Source: CAZTGZ01 sp964613385 (GTDB lineage: Bacteria; Bacteroidota; Bacteroidia; NS11-12g; UBA9320). From it: a DNA stretch of 64,000 nucleotides. This document shows positions 63,253 through 64,000 of the stretch, piece by piece. The stretch lies in assembly GCA_964613385.1 (NCBI GenBank), contig CAZTGZ010000013.1, positions 1 through 64,000 of the forward strand, written 5' to 3'. Position 1 is the first letter of the stretch. Each line of letters begins with the position of its first letter. The translations under genes were made by a program, and so were the position numbers. The notes beneath the pieces are model-generated. The model was not told the DNA's origin, did not search any database, and saw only the letters and a program-made list of their open reading frames with translations.

Positions 63253-64000
63253 GGATTCTCTTCACATTTCAAAAATAGCACAATTCCAGGGTCACACAGA
63301 TAGCGTATATACACTAAGTATTTCTGAACGAGGCGGATTTTATAGCTCCGGGGCCGATGGAATGGTGGTGCATTGGCCATCCTTTGAAAGTGCCGATGGT
63401 ATCCTTTTATTTCAAGCAGGTGCAGCTGTTTACGCCCTCTATGCAGATTTCGAGACCATTATTGCAGGCGGGAGGGATGGATTTTTATATATCGGCCAAT
63501 TGGCTGAAAATGGTCAACCCGCTCAAAAGCTGCGCATAATCGCTCTGGAGGCAGGATCTATTTTCGACATTAAACATGAGGATGGGGCTTATTGGATAGC
63601 CTGCGAAAGCGGGGTTATTTTTAAGTTGGATGAGGCCCTGAACGTGGTTGAGAAAATTCAGCTCTCGAACAAAAGTATACGCTGCATCCACTTTAAAGAT
63701 AATAAAATGTATGCCGGAGCCAGCGATGGAAAAATTTATGTTTTGCCCTATCCATACACCCGTGTAGCTGAGGCATGGCATGGACATCAATCTTCGGTAT
63801 TTGCCCTTGCGCAACATTCAAAAGGCGAATTGCTGAGCACGGGAAGGGATGCAAGAATAATCAAATGGTCGGATGTTGGAGAAGTACTCGAAGAAATTCC
63901 GGCACATCGGCTAACCATCCACAGTTTGGCTTCAAATAGTCATGGTTTGCTCGCAAGTGGAAGTATGGACAAGCAAATCAGAATCTGGGATAATGCTTCT
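63251..64000 (+). CDS. WD40-repeat protein, N-terminal part (runs off the window)
   Basis: 250 codons without a stop from the ATG at 63251 to the window end. WD40 repeats are clear: QGHTDSVYTLSISERGGFYSSGADGMVVHW, then DGFLYI, SDGKIYVLPY, GHQSSVFALAQHSKGELLSTGRDARIIKW, and AHRLTIHSLASNSHGLLASGSMDKQIRIW. There is no signal peptide, so it is likely a cytosolic propeller scaffold. The complete protein should have about 300 residues, with a seventh blade outside. Confidence 0.9.
   Translation, partial: MDSLHISKIAQFQGHTDSVYTLSISERGGFYSSGADGMVVHWPSFESADGILLFQAGAAVYALYADFETIIAGGRDGFLYIGQLAENGQPAQKLRIIALEAGSIFDIKHEDGAYWIACESGVIFKLDEALNVVEKIQLSNKSIRCIHFKDNKMYAGASDGKIYVLPYPYTRVAEAWHGHQSSVFALAQHSKGELLSTGRDARIIKWSDVGEVLEEIPAHRLTIHSLASNSHGLLASGSMDKQIRIWDNAS
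63270..63277 (-). promoter_or_regulatory. -7 element of phosphopantetheinyl-transferase operon
   Basis: Plus-strand CAAAAATA, TATTTTTG on the minus strand, 17 bp before the minus-strand ATG. It lies inside the WD40 coding sequence. On the plus strand TATTTTCG (63228-63235) is a near-match serving the WD40 gene and lies inside the transferase coding sequence. Confidence 0.5.

Overview
The window is chromosomal DNA of a member of the Bacteroidota, probably from the Saprospiria/Chitinophagia side of the phylum. The evidence is type IX secretion (T9SS) C-terminal sorting domains, a very large gliding-motility-type (CHU_C) surface protein, Bacteroidota lipoboxes, a TonB receptor with a carboxypeptidase-like N-terminal domain, GSCFA and DUF2797 proteins, a complete-looking lower mevalonate pathway including a GYDIA-type GHMP kinase, and many promoters with the Bacteroidota -7 element TAnnTTTG. 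It is moderately AT-rich. Three runs of N (21237-21246, 29835-29844, 46080-46098) all fall inside genes and mark it as a draft or metagenome assembly. I see no transposase, phage, integrase, CRISPR array or rRNA. The only RNA gene is one tRNA-Met.

Layout. 1-9.8 kb (+): end of an FG-GAP/VCBS protein, a VWA protein, a run of enoyl-CoA hydratase / M13 peptidase / HEAT-cyclophilin lipoprotein / DoxX / methyltransferase, a GNAT enzyme, and a small region with a roughly 120-bp direct repeat in front of two short secreted-protein genes. 9.8-12.8 kb (-): a heme/siderophore-type TonB receptor and a small membrane-anchored partner. 13-15.3 kb (+): tRNA-Met, a TrmN6-like methyltransferase, a lipoprotein. 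15.4-20.4 kb (-): a PadR regulator with a permease-prefix protein, a Reg_prop propeller, a T9SS cargo, and a three-gene envelope cassette. 20.6-22.7 kb: a small membrane-protein gene broken by an in-frame TGA, converging on an M14 carboxypeptidase-like lipoprotein.

22.8-37.2 kb is the metabolic centre. DUF2797 and a ThiF-nitroreductase fusion precede idi-2 and HMG-CoA reductase. After an inserted metal-redox block (MntR-like regulator, di-heme cytochrome, Rieske lipoprotein, porin, NhaD antiporter) the pathway resumes with GYDIA kinase, diphosphomevalonate decarboxylase, mevalonate kinase and a UbiA prenyltransferase. The MntR-like gene and the cytochrome gene are divergent. A perfect inverted repeat sits exactly between the -33 and -7 elements of the cytochrome promoter, so this operon is very likely metal-repressed.

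37.2-54.7 kb carries envelope genes: the CHU_C adhesin-like protein, a TPR protein, a FemAB/GNAT-like enzyme, a T9SS propeller protein, an RmlD-like reductase, GSCFA, an outer-membrane barrel, an orphan OppC permease translationally coupled to an O-antigen ligase, a Wzz-like protein and a Wzx-like flippase. 54.7-64 kb holds kynurenine 3-monooxygenase, two lipoproteins (one a large BNR-propeller protein with a T9SS tail), a MORN-hydrolase fusion, a VOC protein, an SDR, a 4'-phosphopantetheinyl transferase, and the start of a WD40 protein whose start codon overlaps that of the transferase.

The best candidate for something new is the MntR-box-controlled cytochrome/Rieske/porin operon. The gene packing is also notable: four convergent pairs share a single TTA[AG] stop tetranucleotide and a fifth pair abuts directly.
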